Source: Pilimelia terevasa
Lineage (GTDB): Bacteria; Actinomycetota; Actinomycetes; Mycobacteriales; Micromonosporaceae
Length of the DNA: 64,000 nt
Assembly (NCBI RefSeq): GCF_014647915.1
Contig: NZ_BMQC01000006.1
Span: 62,001 to 126,000 of the forward strand
Direction: 5' to 3'
Position 1 is the first letter of the stretch; each line of letters opens with the position of its first letter. Shown here one piece after another: positions 47,139 through 55,685 of the stretch. A program made the translations under genes and the position numbers. The notes under the pieces were generated by a model that had not been told where the DNA came from, made no database searches, and saw only the letters and a program-made list of their open reading frames with translations.

Positions 47139-47966
47139 TCAGGCCTGGCCGACCTCGAAGCGCAGGAAGTTGGTGACCTCGATGCCGGCGTCGGCCAGCA
47201 CCTGCTTCACCGACTTCTTCTGGTCGGCGACCGACGCCTGCTCCAGCAGGACGAAGTCCTTGAAGAAGGAGTTGGTGCGACCCTCGACGATCTTCGAGAG
47301 CGCGGCCTCGGGCTTGCCCTCCTCGCGGGCGGTCTGCTCGGCGATCCGCCGCTCCGACTCGACGACCTCGGCCGGGACGTCCTCGCGCCGCAGGTACCGC
47401 GGGCGCATCGCGGCGATCTGCATCGCCGTCGCGCGGGCGTCGGCGTCACCGGCCTCGTCGGTCCTGCCGGCGTACTCCACCAGCACGCCGACGGTCGGCG
47501 GCAGGTCCTGGCTCTTGCGGTGCATGTACACGGCGACCGTGCCGTCGAGCCGGCCGAACCGGTTCACCACCAGCTTCTCGCCGATCTTCGCCGAGAGCGC
47601 CTGCACGGCGTCGGCGACGGTACCGCCCTCGAACGGCGCGGCGAGCAGGCTCTCCGCGTCGGTGGCCTTGCTCTCGACGCCCTGGGCGACGAGGCGGTCG
47701 GCGAGCGCGATGAACTCGTCGTTCTTCGCGACGAAGTCGGTCTCGCAGTTCAGTTCGAGCAGCGCGCCGCCCGAGTGGGCGACCAGGCCGTTCGCCGCGG
47801 TGCGGCCGGCCCGCTTGCCGACGTCCTTGGCACCCTTGATCCGCAGGATCTCGACGGCCTTCTCGACGTCGCCCGCGGCCTCGTCCAGCGCCTTCTTGCA
47901 GTCCATCATCCCGGCGCCGGTCAGCTCGCGGAGCTTCTTGACGTCCGCGGCGGTGAAGTTAGCCAT
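47139..47966 (-). CDS. tsf: Elongation factor Ts
   Basis: EF-Ts recharges EF-Tu with GTP. The 275-residue protein starts [20 protein letters not shown]. It has [28 protein letters not shown] and the C-terminal [13 protein letters not shown]. The ATG at 47966 is preceded by GAGAAGAGAG; a longer frame is not homologous. rpsB lies upstream at 84 bp. Confidence 0.97.
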   Translation of the reverse strand: MANFTAADVKKLRELTGAGMMDCKKALDEAAGDVEKAVEILRIKGAKDVGKRAGRTAANGLVAHSGGALLELNCETDFVAKNDEFIALADRLVAQGVESKATDAESLLAAPFEGGTVADAVQALSAKIGEKLVVNRFGRLDGTVAVYMHRKSQDLPPTVGVLVEYAGRTDEAGDADARATAMQIAAMRPRYLRREDVPAEVVESERRIAEQTAREEGKPEAALSKIVEGRTNSFFKDFVLLEQASVADQKKSVKQVLADAGIEVTNFLRFEVGQA

Positions 47967-48050
47967 GACTCTCTTCTCAGGTTTGTCAGACTTCTGGGTC
48001 AGGTCGGTGGTGACCGGTGGGCGGCGACCCGCGCCGCCCACCGGCGACAC

Positions 48051-48977
48051 TCATTCGGCGCTGGCGCTGGCCGTGGCCGGCTCGGCGACCGCGGCGGCGG
48101 GCGCCTCGGTCGCGGCGGGGGCCTCCGTCGCGGCGGGGGCCTCCGTCGCGGCGGGGGCCTCCGTCGCGGCGGGGGCCTCCGTCGCGGCGGCCTCGGCGGT
48201 CTTCTCCAGCAGGTCGCGCTCCCACTCGGGCAGCGGCTCCTCGGCGCCGGCCTCGGGCTTCTCCTGGCCGCCGCGGCCGCCCTTGCCGGAGCGCGCGATC
48301 AGACCGTCGGCCACGGCGGCGGCGACGACCCTGGTCAGCAGCTCGGCGGAGCGGATCGCGTCGTCGTTGCCCGGGATCGGGAAGTCGACCTCGTCGGGGT
48401 CGCAGTTGGTGTCGAGTACCGCGATGACCGGGATGTTCAGCTTCCGCGCCTCGTCGACGGCGATGTGCTCCTTCTTCGTGTCGACGACCCACACGGCGGA
48501 GGGGGTGCGCTGCATGTCCCGCAGGCCGCCGAGCGTGCGGCTCAGCTTGATCTTCTCGCGGGAGAGCTGGAGCGTCTCCTTCTTGGTGTAGCCGGCGGCG
48601 GTGCCGGAGAGGTCGCCGAGGGCCTCCAGCTCCTTCATCCGCTGGAGCCGCTTGTAGACCGTCTGGAAGTTGGTGAGCATCCCGCCGAGCCAGCGGTGGT
48701 TGACGTAGGGCATGCCGACGCGCGCGGCCTGCTCGGCGATCGCCTCCTGCGCCTGCTTCTTCGTACCGACGAACAGGATGGTCCCGCCGTCGGCGACGGT
48801 GTTGCGGATGAACGCGTACGCCTTCTCGATGTACTCCAACGTCTGGCGCAGGTCGATGATGTAGATGCCATTACGCTCCGTGAAGATGAAGCGCTTCATC
48901 TTCGGGTTCCAGCGCCGGGTCTGGTGCCCGAAGTGCACACCGCTCTCCAGTAGCTGACGCATGGTCACGACGGCCAT
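48051..48977 (-). CDS. rpsB: 30S ribosomal protein S2 with Ala/Glu/Thr repeat tail
   Basis: The 308-residue S2 protein has the conserved core [48 protein letters not shown] and [21 protein letters not shown]. The tail (about residues 235-308) has five PAATEA-like repeats not seen in short S2 proteins. The ATG at 48977 has GAGGAG upstream. It is first in the rpsB-tsf-pyrH-frr cluster. Confidence 0.97.
   Translation of the reverse strand: MAVVTMRQLLESGVHFGHQTRRWNPKMKRFIFTERNGIYIIDLRQTLEYIEKAYAFIRNTVADGGTILFVGTKKQAQEAIAEQAARVGMPYVNHRWLGGMLTNFQTVYKRLQRMKELEALGDLSGTAAGYTKKETLQLSREKIKLSRTLGGLRDMQRTPSAVWVVDTKKEHIAVDEARKLNIPVIAVLDTNCDPDEVDFPIPGNDDAIRSAELLTRVVAAAVADGLIARSGKGGRGGQEKPEAGAEEPLPEWERDLLEKTAEAAATEAPAATEAPAATEAPAATEAPAATEAPAAAVAEPATASASAE
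48103..48192 (-). repeat. Five 18-bp tandem units in rpsB
   Basis: GCCTCCGTCGCGGCGGGG (first copy with one change, last copy partly diverged) repeats in register and encodes PAATEA units in the S2 tail. A slippage-prone repeat inside an essential gene. Confidence 0.9.
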
Positions 48978-49406
48978 GGGGTAACTCCTCGAATCCCTGG
49001 TTGTACGGGACCGGTCGGCCCCGCCCTGGCGCCTGGTCGTCAGCCGTCGCGGGCCGCGCGTGCGCGGACCAGGGAGGCCGCCGCCACCGTCGCCGAGCAA
49101 CGGGGAAGGCGCGCGAATTGCGTCGGGACGGTCGATTCGTACGACTCCGGCAGGCCGTGCCCGGCCGGTGACGCGGCGGAACGCCGCTCCGACGGGCGAC
49201 CATCCATGGACGGTCGCCAGTAGGCCAGTGTACGCGCCGCCGCCGGTGCGTCACGCCGGGGCCGACCCCCGACCGGGCGCCCTCCCCCACCGGCACCTAC
49301 CAGATTCGACGGGCCACCGGCGCCCCGTCCACAACGCCCGGCCTGTCCACAGGAGCGCCGCCCGTCCGGTTGCCCGGCGGGTTCACCCGCCGCGAGGGTT
49401 CCCGGC
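48978..49406. other. Divergent intergenic region between rpsB and yraN
   Basis: A 429-bp gap with no convincing gene. It holds the rpsB leader (GAGGAG before ATG 48977) and must contain divergent promoters; I could not define -35/-10 pairs with confidence. TGTCCACA-like motifs occur near 49325-49352. No RNA gene was recognised. Confidence 0.5.
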
Positions 49407-49769
49407 ATGACGAAGGCGAGCACCCGGGCGCTGGGCGCCACCGGCGAGGCCATGGCGGCCGCGTACCTGACCCGTGCCGGCATGACCATCCTCGACCGGA
49501 ACTGGCGCTGTCCCGCGGGCGAGATCGACCTGGTCGCCCGGGACGGCCCGGCGGTGGCCTTCGTCGAGGTGAAGACCCGCCGCGGTACCGGCTACGGCAC
49601 CCCCGCGGCCGCCGTGGACCCCCGCAAGGCCGCCCGGCTCCGCCGGCTCGGCGCCCGCTGGCTGGCGGCGACGGCGCTGCGCCCTCCCGTGGTCCGCTTC
49701 GATGTCGTGGCGATCACCGTCGCCGGCGACGGCACCGCGCGGATCGACCACCGGCCCGGGGCGTTCTGA
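49407..49769 (+). CDS. YraN family (UPF0102) putative endonuclease
   Basis: A 120-residue protein with the nuclease-like core GATGEAMAAAYLTRAGMTILDRNWRCPAGEIDLVARD (shown by parts) and FVEVKTRR. The Glu, Asp and Glu-x-Lys residues match the PD-(D/E)xK fold. YraN is always with yifB (comM) and dprA. One base separates its stop from the next GTG. Confidence 0.93.
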   Translation: MTKASTRALGATGEAMAAAYLTRAGMTILDRNWRCPAGEIDLVARDGPAVAFVEVKTRRGTGYGTPAAAVDPRKAARLRRLGARWLAATALRPPVVRFDVVAITVAGDGTARIDHRPGAF

Positions 49770-49770
49770 G

Positions 49771-51285
49771 GTGGGGTACGCGCGCGCCCTGGGCGCCGGA
49801 GTGGTCGGTGTCGCCGGGTGCCCGGTGGAGATCGAGGCGGACATCGCCAACGGCCTGCCGACCATGCGCATGTCCGGGCTGCCGGACGCGGCACTCCACG
49901 AGGCCGGCGACCGCATCCGCGCCGCCATCACCAACTCCCGCCTTCCGTGGCCGGACCGCCGCCTCACCGTCAACCTGCTGCCCGCCGCGCAGCCCAAGCA
50001 CGGCTCCGGCTTCGACCTGCCCGTGGCCTGCGCGGTCCTGGCCGCCGGGGGCGCCGTACCCGCCGCGGCGCTGGCCACCCGGGCCCTCATCGGCGAACTG
50101 GGGCTCGACGGCCGGGTCCGGCCCGTCCGCGGCGTCCTGCCGATGGCCGTCGCGCTCGCCGCGACCGGCGTCACCGAGGTCGTCGTGCCGAGCGGCAACG
50201 CCGGCGAGGCCACCCTCGTCCCCGGCCTGGCGATCCACCCGGCCGACGACCTGGCGGCGGTGGTCGGCCACCTGCGGGGCACCCGCCCGCTCGCCCGGAC
50301 CGCCGTACCGGCGCCCGCCCCGGCGCCGCACCGCCTCGACCTGGCCGAGGTGGCCGGGCAGGAGTTGGGCCGGCGCGCGCTGGAGGTCGCCGCGGCGGGC
50401 GGGCACCACCTGGCGCTGCTCGGGCCGCCGGGTGCCGGCAAGACGATGCTCGCCGAGCGCCTGCCGACGGTCCTGCCGCCCCTGGACGACGCCGCCGCGC
50501 TGGAGGTCACCGCCCTGCACTCCCTGGCCGGGGTGCTCGGCGAGGGCGCACTCGTCCGGCACCCGCCCTTCCAGGCGCCGCACCACACCAGCACGCTGCC
50601 CGCGCTCGTCGGCGGCGGCAGCGGCATGGCGCGGCCCGGCGCGCTGTCGCTGGCCCACCGCGGCGTGCTGTTCCTGGACGAGGCGCCGGAGTTCTCCGGG
50701 CGGGCGCTGGAGGCCCTGCGCCAGCCGCTGGAGACGGGCCGGATCCGCGTCCGCCGGGCCGGCGGCGGCACCGACTACCCGGCCCGCGTACAGCTCGTGG
50801 TGGCCGCCAACCCGTGCCCGTGCGCCCAGGTCGCCGCCGACGGGCTGTGCCCGTGCACCTCGATCGCCAAGCGCCGTTACACCGGCCGGCTCTCGGGTGC
50901 GCTGCGCGACCGGATCGACATCCAGCTCGCGCTGCTGCCGGTCCGGGCGGCCGACCTCACCGCTTCCGCCGGGAGCGAAGGGTCGGCGGCGGTGGCCGCC
51001 CGGGTGGCCGCGGCCCGCGCGGTCGCCGCGCGCCGGTGGGCGCCGCTGGGCTGCGCCACCAATGCCGAGGTCAGCGGCGCCGTGCTGCGGCACCCGCCGT
51101 ACGCGCTGCGCCCGGCCGACACCCGCCAGCTACGCGACCGCCTCGACCGCGGGGTGCTCACCGCGCGCGGATACGACCGGGCGCTGCGCCTCGCCTGGAC
51201 CGTGGCCGACCTCGACGGGCGCGACCGGCCCGCCGCCGACGACATCGCCGAGGCCCTCGCCCTCCGAACTGGAGCCCTGACATGA
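49771..51285 (+). CDS. YifB/ComM AAA+ ATPase (Mg-chelatase-like)
   Basis: A 504-residue protein. The N-terminal lon-protease-like domain VEIEADIANGLPTMRMSGLP precedes the AAA+ core: LLGPPGAGKTMLAERLP (Walker A), FLDEAPEF (Walker B), then a zinc-type Cys cluster (NPCPC, CPC). ComM helicases aid natural transformation by branch migration. GTG start 49771; stop overlaps dprA by ATGA. Confidence 0.92.
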   Translation: MGYARALGAGVVGVAGCPVEIEADIANGLPTMRMSGLPDAALHEAGDRIRAAITNSRLPWPDRRLTVNLLPAAQPKHGSGFDLPVACAVLAAGGAVPAAALATRALIGELGLDGRVRPVRGVLPMAVALAATGVTEVVVPSGNAGEATLVPGLAIHPADDLAAVVGHLRGTRPLARTAVPAPAPAPHRLDLAEVAGQELGRRALEVAAAGGHHLALLGPPGAGKTMLAERLPTVLPPLDDAAALEVTALHSLAGVLGEGALVRHPPFQAPHHTSTLPALVGGGSGMARPGALSLAHRGVLFLDEAPEFSGRALEALRQPLETGRIRVRRAGGGTDYPARVQLVVAANPCPCAQVAADGLCPCTSIAKRRYTGRLSGALRDRIDIQLALLPVRAADLTASAGSEGSAAVAARVAAARAVAARRWAPLGCATNAEVSGAVLRHPPYALRPADTRQLRDRLDRGVLTARGYDRALRLAWTVADLDGRDRPAADDIAEALALRTGALT

Positions 51286-52532
51286 CCCGCGCCCCTCGCC
51301 CCGATACACCCCCGACGCGGTGTTCCGTGGCGTCGGGGACCCAGCCGGCAGGCCGGCCGGCACCGGCGGCCGGTGGCGACCCCGCCGCCGATCTGCGGGC
51401 GCGGATCGTGCTCAGTTGGCTGGTCGAGCCCGGCCACCGGATCATCCACTCCCTCGTCGAGCGGTACAGCGCCACCGCGGTCCTCGATTTCGCGCGGGCG
51501 GGCGACCTGCCCGAACCCCGGCTGCGCGAATCCGTCGCGGCCCGGCTGCGCGCCGCCGACCCGGACCGGGTGGCCGACGCGGCGCTCGCCGGCGCGGCGC
51601 GCCTGGGCGCGGACGTCCTGACCCCCGGTGACGACGCGTGGCCCGCGGCCCTGGACGACCTGCGGCACCTGGAGTCGACGGCGCGGGACGGCAACACCCG
51701 CCCGCCGCTGCTGCTGTGGGTGCGCGGCGAGGCCCCGCGGACGCTGCTGGGCGGCGCGGGCGTCGCCGTCGTGGGCGCGCGCGCCTGCTCGCCGTACGGG
51801 AGCCACGTCGCCACCGACCTCGGGTACGGGCTCGCCGAACGGGGCTGGACGGTCGTCTCGGGCGGGGCGTTCGGCATCGACGCGGCAGCCCACCGCGGCG
51901 CACTCACCGCCGGTGGCGCCACGGTCGCCGTGCTGGCCTGCGGGGTGGACCGGCCCTACCCTTCAGGCAACGCGTCCCTGTTCGAGCGGATCCTCGCCAC
52001 CGGCCTTCTGGTCAGCGAGTGGCCGCCGGGCGCCGCACCCCACAGACACCGCTTTTTAGTACGCAACCGGGTGATCGCGGCGCTCGCCGCCGGGACCGTG
52101 GTGGTGGAGGCGTCCCCGCGCAGCGGCGCGCTCGCCACCCTCCGCCGGGCGGCGGCGCTGGGCCGGGTCGCGATGGCGGTCCCCGGACCGGTCACGGCGG
52201 CGACCTCGACCGGATGCCACCTCGCGCTGCGGGAGGAGCCCGGCGCCCGCCTCGTGGCGCGGGCGGCGGACGTGATCGAGGAGGTCGGCCGGTGGGGAGC
52301 GGACCTGGCGCCGCTGCCCCGCGGCCGGGAGACGGTGCTCGACCGGCTCCCGCCGGACGCGGCCGCCGTGCTGGAGGTCGTGCCGCCGTCCCGGCCGGCC
52401 GCCGCGGATGCGGTGAGCGGCGCGGCCGGTCTGCCGGTGCGGACCGTCCTGCGGGTGCTGCCGCTGCTGGTCGACCTCGACCTGGTCCGTGCCGTGGACG
52501 GCGGCTACGTCCTCGGCCCGCGCCGCCCCTGA
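51282..52532 (+). CDS. dprA: DNA-processing protein DprA with one TTA codon
   Basis: DprA loads RecA on incoming single-stranded DNA. The 416-residue protein has the Rossmann core VAVVGARACSPYG, VSGGAFGIDAAAHRGAL and LACGVDRPYP. SEWPPG and RHRFLVRNRVIAALA follow, then a winged-helix C-terminus. The conserved motif uses the unusual codons TTT TTA GTA at 52053-52061, with TTA at codon 259. The ATG overlaps the yifB stop (ATGA). Translational control by a rare Leu tRNA is possible. Confidence 0.94.
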   Translation: MTRAPRPDTPPTRCSVASGTQPAGRPAPAAGGDPAADLRARIVLSWLVEPGHRIIHSLVERYSATAVLDFARAGDLPEPRLRESVAARLRAADPDRVADAALAGAARLGADVLTPGDDAWPAALDDLRHLESTARDGNTRPPLLLWVRGEAPRTLLGGAGVAVVGARACSPYGSHVATDLGYGLAERGWTVVSGGAFGIDAAAHRGALTAGGATVAVLACGVDRPYPSGNASLFERILATGLLVSEWPPGAAPHRHRFLVRNRVIAALAAGTVVVEASPRSGALATLRRAAALGRVAMAVPGPVTAATSTGCHLALREEPGARLVARAADVIEEVGRWGADLAPLPRGRETVLDRLPPDAAAVLEVVPPSRPAAADAVSGAAGLPVRTVLRVLPLLVDLDLVRAVDGGYVLGPRRP

Positions 52533-52576
52533 CGTGCTGGGGCGACGCCGTGCTCCGTGGCCGGCGCGACCTGCGC

Positions 52577-52593
52577 CCTCCCGTCACGGGAGG
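52577..52593. terminator. Hairpin after dprA
   Basis: CCTCCCG (52577-52583) and CGGGAGG (52587-52593) pair around TCA. It overlaps the end of the convergent M23 gene and may end dprA transcription. Confidence 0.45.
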
Positions 52594-53279
52594 AGGCGGC
52601 TACGGCCGAGGCCCAGCATCGCCAGCGGGTCGAGGTACTGCCGGTCCCGGCGCAGTCCCCAGTGGAGGCAGGCCGGCCGGGCACAGCCGGCGTGGCCCGC
52701 GTCCAGCCGGCCGACCGGGGAGCCGGCGTCCACGCGGTCGCCGACGGCGACCGTCCCGGTCACGGGCTCGTACGTGGTGCGGAGGCCGGACGGGTGCTGG
52801 ACGCTCACCACACCCCGGCCGGCGACCGCTCCGACGAAGGCGACCTCGCCGGCCGCGGCCGCGGACACGACCGCGCCGGGCCGCCCGCCCAGGTCCACCC
52901 CTCGGTGGCCGGGCCGCCACGGCTGCGGCGGCGGGTCGAACGGGCGCGCGATGTCCGGCGGACCCGCCAGCGGCCACACCGCCCCCGAAGCGCCGGGCCG
53001 CGGTGCGGCGTCTACCGGTCCCTGGTGGGCGAGGCCCTGCGGCGCGAAGGCCAGGGGCGGAGTGCGGTTCAGCGCGGAGGTCGATGCCGACGGGGCGGCC
53101 GGACCGGCAACGACAGACCGCAGCGGGAGGAAGGGCGCCGGATGTTCCTGACCACACCACCACACGGAGGTCACCGCCACGACCCCACTCGCCGTCACCG
53201 CGACGGCCGTCCCCGCGGCCCTCGCCATCCTGCCGGCGCGCCGCCGCGAAATGATCAACCTGTCGCCACGAGTACCCAT
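52584..53279 (-). CDS. M23 family (LytM-type) peptidase, exported
   Basis: A 231-residue protein (start uncertain; MARAAG at 53228 or earlier starts are alternatives). An N-terminal hydrophobic signal (AGTAVAVTASGVVAVTS) precedes a Pro/Ala linker. The M23 domain has HRGVDLGG (zinc His and Asp), then GVVSVQHPSGLRTTYEPV and CLHWGLRR. In the usual H-x-H motif, the first His is a Cys here; the second His is kept. The group is often next to rpsB in actinobacteria. It probably acts on peptidoglycan or is a regulator. Confidence 0.82.
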   Translation of the reverse strand: MGTRGDRLIISRRRAGRMARAAGTAVAVTASGVVAVTSVWWCGQEHPAPFLPLRSVVAGPAAPSASTSALNRTPPLAFAPQGLAHQGPVDAAPRPGASGAVWPLAGPPDIARPFDPPPQPWRPGHRGVDLGGRPGAVVSAAAAGEVAFVGAVAGRGVVSVQHPSGLRTTYEPVTGTVAVGDRVDAGSPVGRLDAGHAGCARPACLHWGLRRDRQYLDPLAMLGLGRSRLLP

Positions 53280-53420
53280 GGACGCAGCATCGGGCCGGTC
53301 GTGCGCGTGCCGCCACCGCGGCGAGCCGCCTCTGTGGACAAGCCCGTCCCTGTGGACAGACATCGCTCGCTGGAGGGCGTGCGGGCAGCCGCCCGAGCGG
53401 TCAGGGCACCCGCGAGGGGC

Positions 53421-53744
53421 TCAGTTGCCGAATCCGGAGTCCGAGGGCAGGGAGATGTCGGGCTTCTCCAGCTCCTCGACGTTGACGTCCTTGAACGTGA
53501 TCACCCGGACGTTCTTGACGAAGCGCGCGGGGCGGTACATGTCCCACACCCAGGCGTCCTGCATCTCGACCTCGAAGTACACCTCGCCGTCCGCGTTGCG
53601 CACGTGGACGTCCACCTGGTTCGCCAGGTAGAACCGGCGCTCCGTCTCCACCACGTAGGAGAACTGGCGAACGATGTCCCGATACTCCCGATAGAGCTGA
53701 AGCTCCATCTCCGTCTCGTACTTTTCGAGATCTTCGGCGCTCAT
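53421..53744 (-). CDS. DUF2469 protein
   Basis: A 107-residue protein starting MSAEDLEKYETEMELQLYREYRDIV, then RRFYLANQVDV and FVKNVRVITFKDVNVEEL. The family is common in actinobacteria next to rnhB. Function unknown. The ATG overlaps the rnhB stop (ATGA) at 53741-53744. Confidence 0.95.
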   Translation of the reverse strand: MSAEDLEKYETEMELQLYREYRDIVRQFSYVVETERRFYLANQVDVHVRNADGEVYFEVEMQDAWVWDMYRPARFVKNVRVITFKDVNVEELEKPDISLPSDSGFGN

Positions 53745-54523
53745 CGCCCTCCGCCTTCCATGGCCACATCTTCCCCCACGGACGGGGTGGACCGCCGACG
53801 CGCCCGACGCGCCACGCCGACCGTACCTCCCGGGGTGCCGGCGCCCGTCGGCGGCTCCACGCCGACCGGGCGGGCCGCGCGCGCGGCCGCCGCCACGTTG
53901 ACGTACGAGAACCGGTGCTCCGCGCACGGCCCCAGCCGGGTCAACGCCTCCCGGTGCTCCGGCGTCACGTACCCCTTGTGCACCGCGAACCCGTACCCTG
54001 GGTACGTCCCGTCCAGCCCGACCATGATCCGGTCCCGGGTCACCTTGGCGAGCACGCTGGCCGCGGCGACACAGGCCGCGACCTGGTCACCTTTCCACAC
54101 CGCCAGGCCCGGGACCCCGGCGCCGTCCACCCGGAACCCGTCGGTCAGGACGTACTGCGGCGGTACCGGCAGCCCGGCGAGCGCCCGGCGCAGGGCCGCG
54201 ACGTTGCACACGTGCAGGCCGCGCGCGTCGACCTCGGCGGCCTCGACGACGACGACGCGGTACGCCAGCGCCCGCGCCACCACGGCGTCGTACACCCGCT
54301 CGCGCGCCGCCGGGGTGAGCAGCTTGGAGTCGGCGAGTTCCGGAATCTCACCCCGACGGCCGGTACCGAGCACCGCGGCGGCGGCCACCAGCGGGCCGGC
54401 GCAGGCGCCCCGGCCGGCCTCGTCGGCGCCGGCCACCACGGCGAAGCCGCGGCGGTGCAGCGCGCGCTCCAGGGTGTAGATGTCCCCGTCGCGGCGCAGC
54501 AGCGTGCGCGGGGGCGTCAGCAC
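53741..54523 (-). CDS. rnhB: Ribonuclease HII
   Basis: RNase HII removes ribonucleotides from DNA. The 260-residue protein has GADEAGRGACAGPL (catalytic Asp and Glu), ADSKLLTPAARE, VLTDGF and AAASVLAKVTRDR. A C-terminal Arg/Gly tail is present. The GTG at 54523 overlaps the end of the Nudix gene by 7 bp. Confidence 0.95.
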   Translation of the reverse strand: MLTPPRTLLRRDGDIYTLERALHRRGFAVVAGADEAGRGACAGPLVAAAAVLGTGRRGEIPELADSKLLTPAARERVYDAVVARALAYRVVVVEAAEVDARGLHVCNVAALRRALAGLPVPPQYVLTDGFRVDGAGVPGLAVWKGDQVAACVAAASVLAKVTRDRIMVGLDGTYPGYGFAVHKGYVTPEHREALTRLGPCAEHRFSYVNVAAAARAARPVGVEPPTGAGTPGGTVGVARRARRRSTPSVGEDVAMEGGGR

Positions 54524-54987
54524 GCCGACTCCGCCAGGACGCGGTCGAGCAGGTCCGGCAGCACCGCGGGGTAGACGGTCTCGGCCGTGTCCGCCAGCGC
54601 GGCGCGGGTCCACCAGCGGTGGCCGTCCACCGTGCGCCGCTCCGCCGCGCCGAGACCGCCGGGATCGGCGCGGGTGTCGACGGCGAAGGCGGTGGTGCGC
54701 AGGACGAAGAACTCCTGGTCCTGGACAACGTCCCGGCCGGCGCCGCGGTACCGGATCGTCTCCCGGTGCACCGGCGCGCCCAGCGCTGCCGCCGGTACCC
54801 GCAGGCCGGTCTCCTCAGCCAGCTCCCGGGCGGCGGCCCCCGCGGCCGTCTCGCCGGGGTCCAGGCCGCCGCCGGGTGTCAACCAGTACGCGCGCGGCGG
54901 GTCGGACTCCCTGACCCGCAGCAGCAGCACCCGGGCGTCGTCGTCCACCACGAGAACCCGCGCCGCCCGTCGAATGTCGTCCTCCAT
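54517..54987 (-). CDS. Nudix hydrolase
   Basis: A 156-residue protein. The Nudix box is complete: GGLDPGET, then REL-EETGL, in GGGLDPGETAAG...RELAEETGL. The N-terminus RRAARVLVVDDDARVLLLRV is typical. The substrate is unknown. ATG 54987; overlaps rnhB. Confidence 0.9.
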   Translation of the reverse strand: MEDDIRRAARVLVVDDDARVLLLRVRESDPPRAYWLTPGGGLDPGETAAGAAARELAEETGLRVPAAALGAPVHRETIRYRGAGRDVVQDQEFFVLRTTAFAVDTRADPGGLGAAERRTVDGHRWWTRAALADTAETVYPAVLPDLLDRVLAESAC

Positions 54988-55046
54988 CGCAGCCGCCAGC
55001 CTAGTCCGCGCCCGAGCGGGTCCGCCGCGGGCGCGGCCCGCCGGGG

Positions 55047-55685
55047 TCAGGGCTTGGGGGCGGGGACGCTGTCGAACGCCGCCGGCGGGCTCAGCCAGGT
55101 GGCCCGGGAGAACGGCCAGAACAGGACGAACGCCCGTCCGACCACGGAGTCCGTCGGTACCGTGGCGACCTTGATGTCCGCGCTGCGCCCCCAGTGCTCC
55201 AGCGAGTCGCCGGACTGCGAGCGGTGGTCCCCCATGACCCAGAGGCGGTCGGCCGGGACGGTGACCTCGAACACCCGGTCGGCGGGCGGGTCGCTCACGC
55301 CGCCTTCGGAGTACAGGTACGGCTCGGTGATCGAAACGCCGTTGATCATGAGACGCTGCTGGGTGTCGCAGCACTTGATGTGGTCGCCGGGCAGGCCGAT
55401 GACGCGCTTGATGAAGTCGTCGCTCTCCGCGCCGGTCCGCCACTCCGTCGGGGCCTTGAACACGATGACCTCGCCCCGGGCCGGGTCGCGGAAGTCGTAG
55501 ACGAGCTTGTTGACCAGGACCCGGTCGTTCAGATCGAGCGTGTGCTCCATCGACTGGGACGGGATGTAGAAGGTCTGGAGCACGAACGCCCGGACCACGA
55601 AGGCGACCAGTACGGCCACCACCAGGAGAATGGGCATCTCACGCCAGAACGAGGTGCGGCGTTTGTCGGTCTGCTCGTCAATCAC
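55047..55685 (-). CDS. lepB: Signal peptidase I (second copy)
   Basis: A 212-residue protein with a single N-terminal helix, then FYIPSQSMEHTL (nucleophile Ser), DRVLVNKLVYD, DDFIKRVIGLPGD (general base Lys) and VMGDHRSQSGDSL. It lacks the N-terminal extension of the first copy. GTG start 55685 overlaps the stop of the upstream lepB (GTGA). Confidence 0.95.
   Translation of the reverse strand: MIDEQTDKRRTSFWREMPILLVVAVLVAFVVRAFVLQTFYIPSQSMEHTLDLNDRVLVNKLVYDFRDPARGEVIVFKAPTEWRTGAESDDFIKRVIGLPGDHIKCCDTQQRLMINGVSITEPYLYSEGGVSDPPADRVFEVTVPADRLWVMGDHRSQSGDSLEHWGRSADIKVATVPTDSVVGRAFVLFWPFSRATWLSPPAAFDSVPAPKP

Noticed and set aside
48103-48192. Short regular repeats that could suggest a CRISPR array
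   Set aside because: The units are contiguous with no spacers and lie in frame in rpsB. The same holds for 44171-44275 in rlmN.
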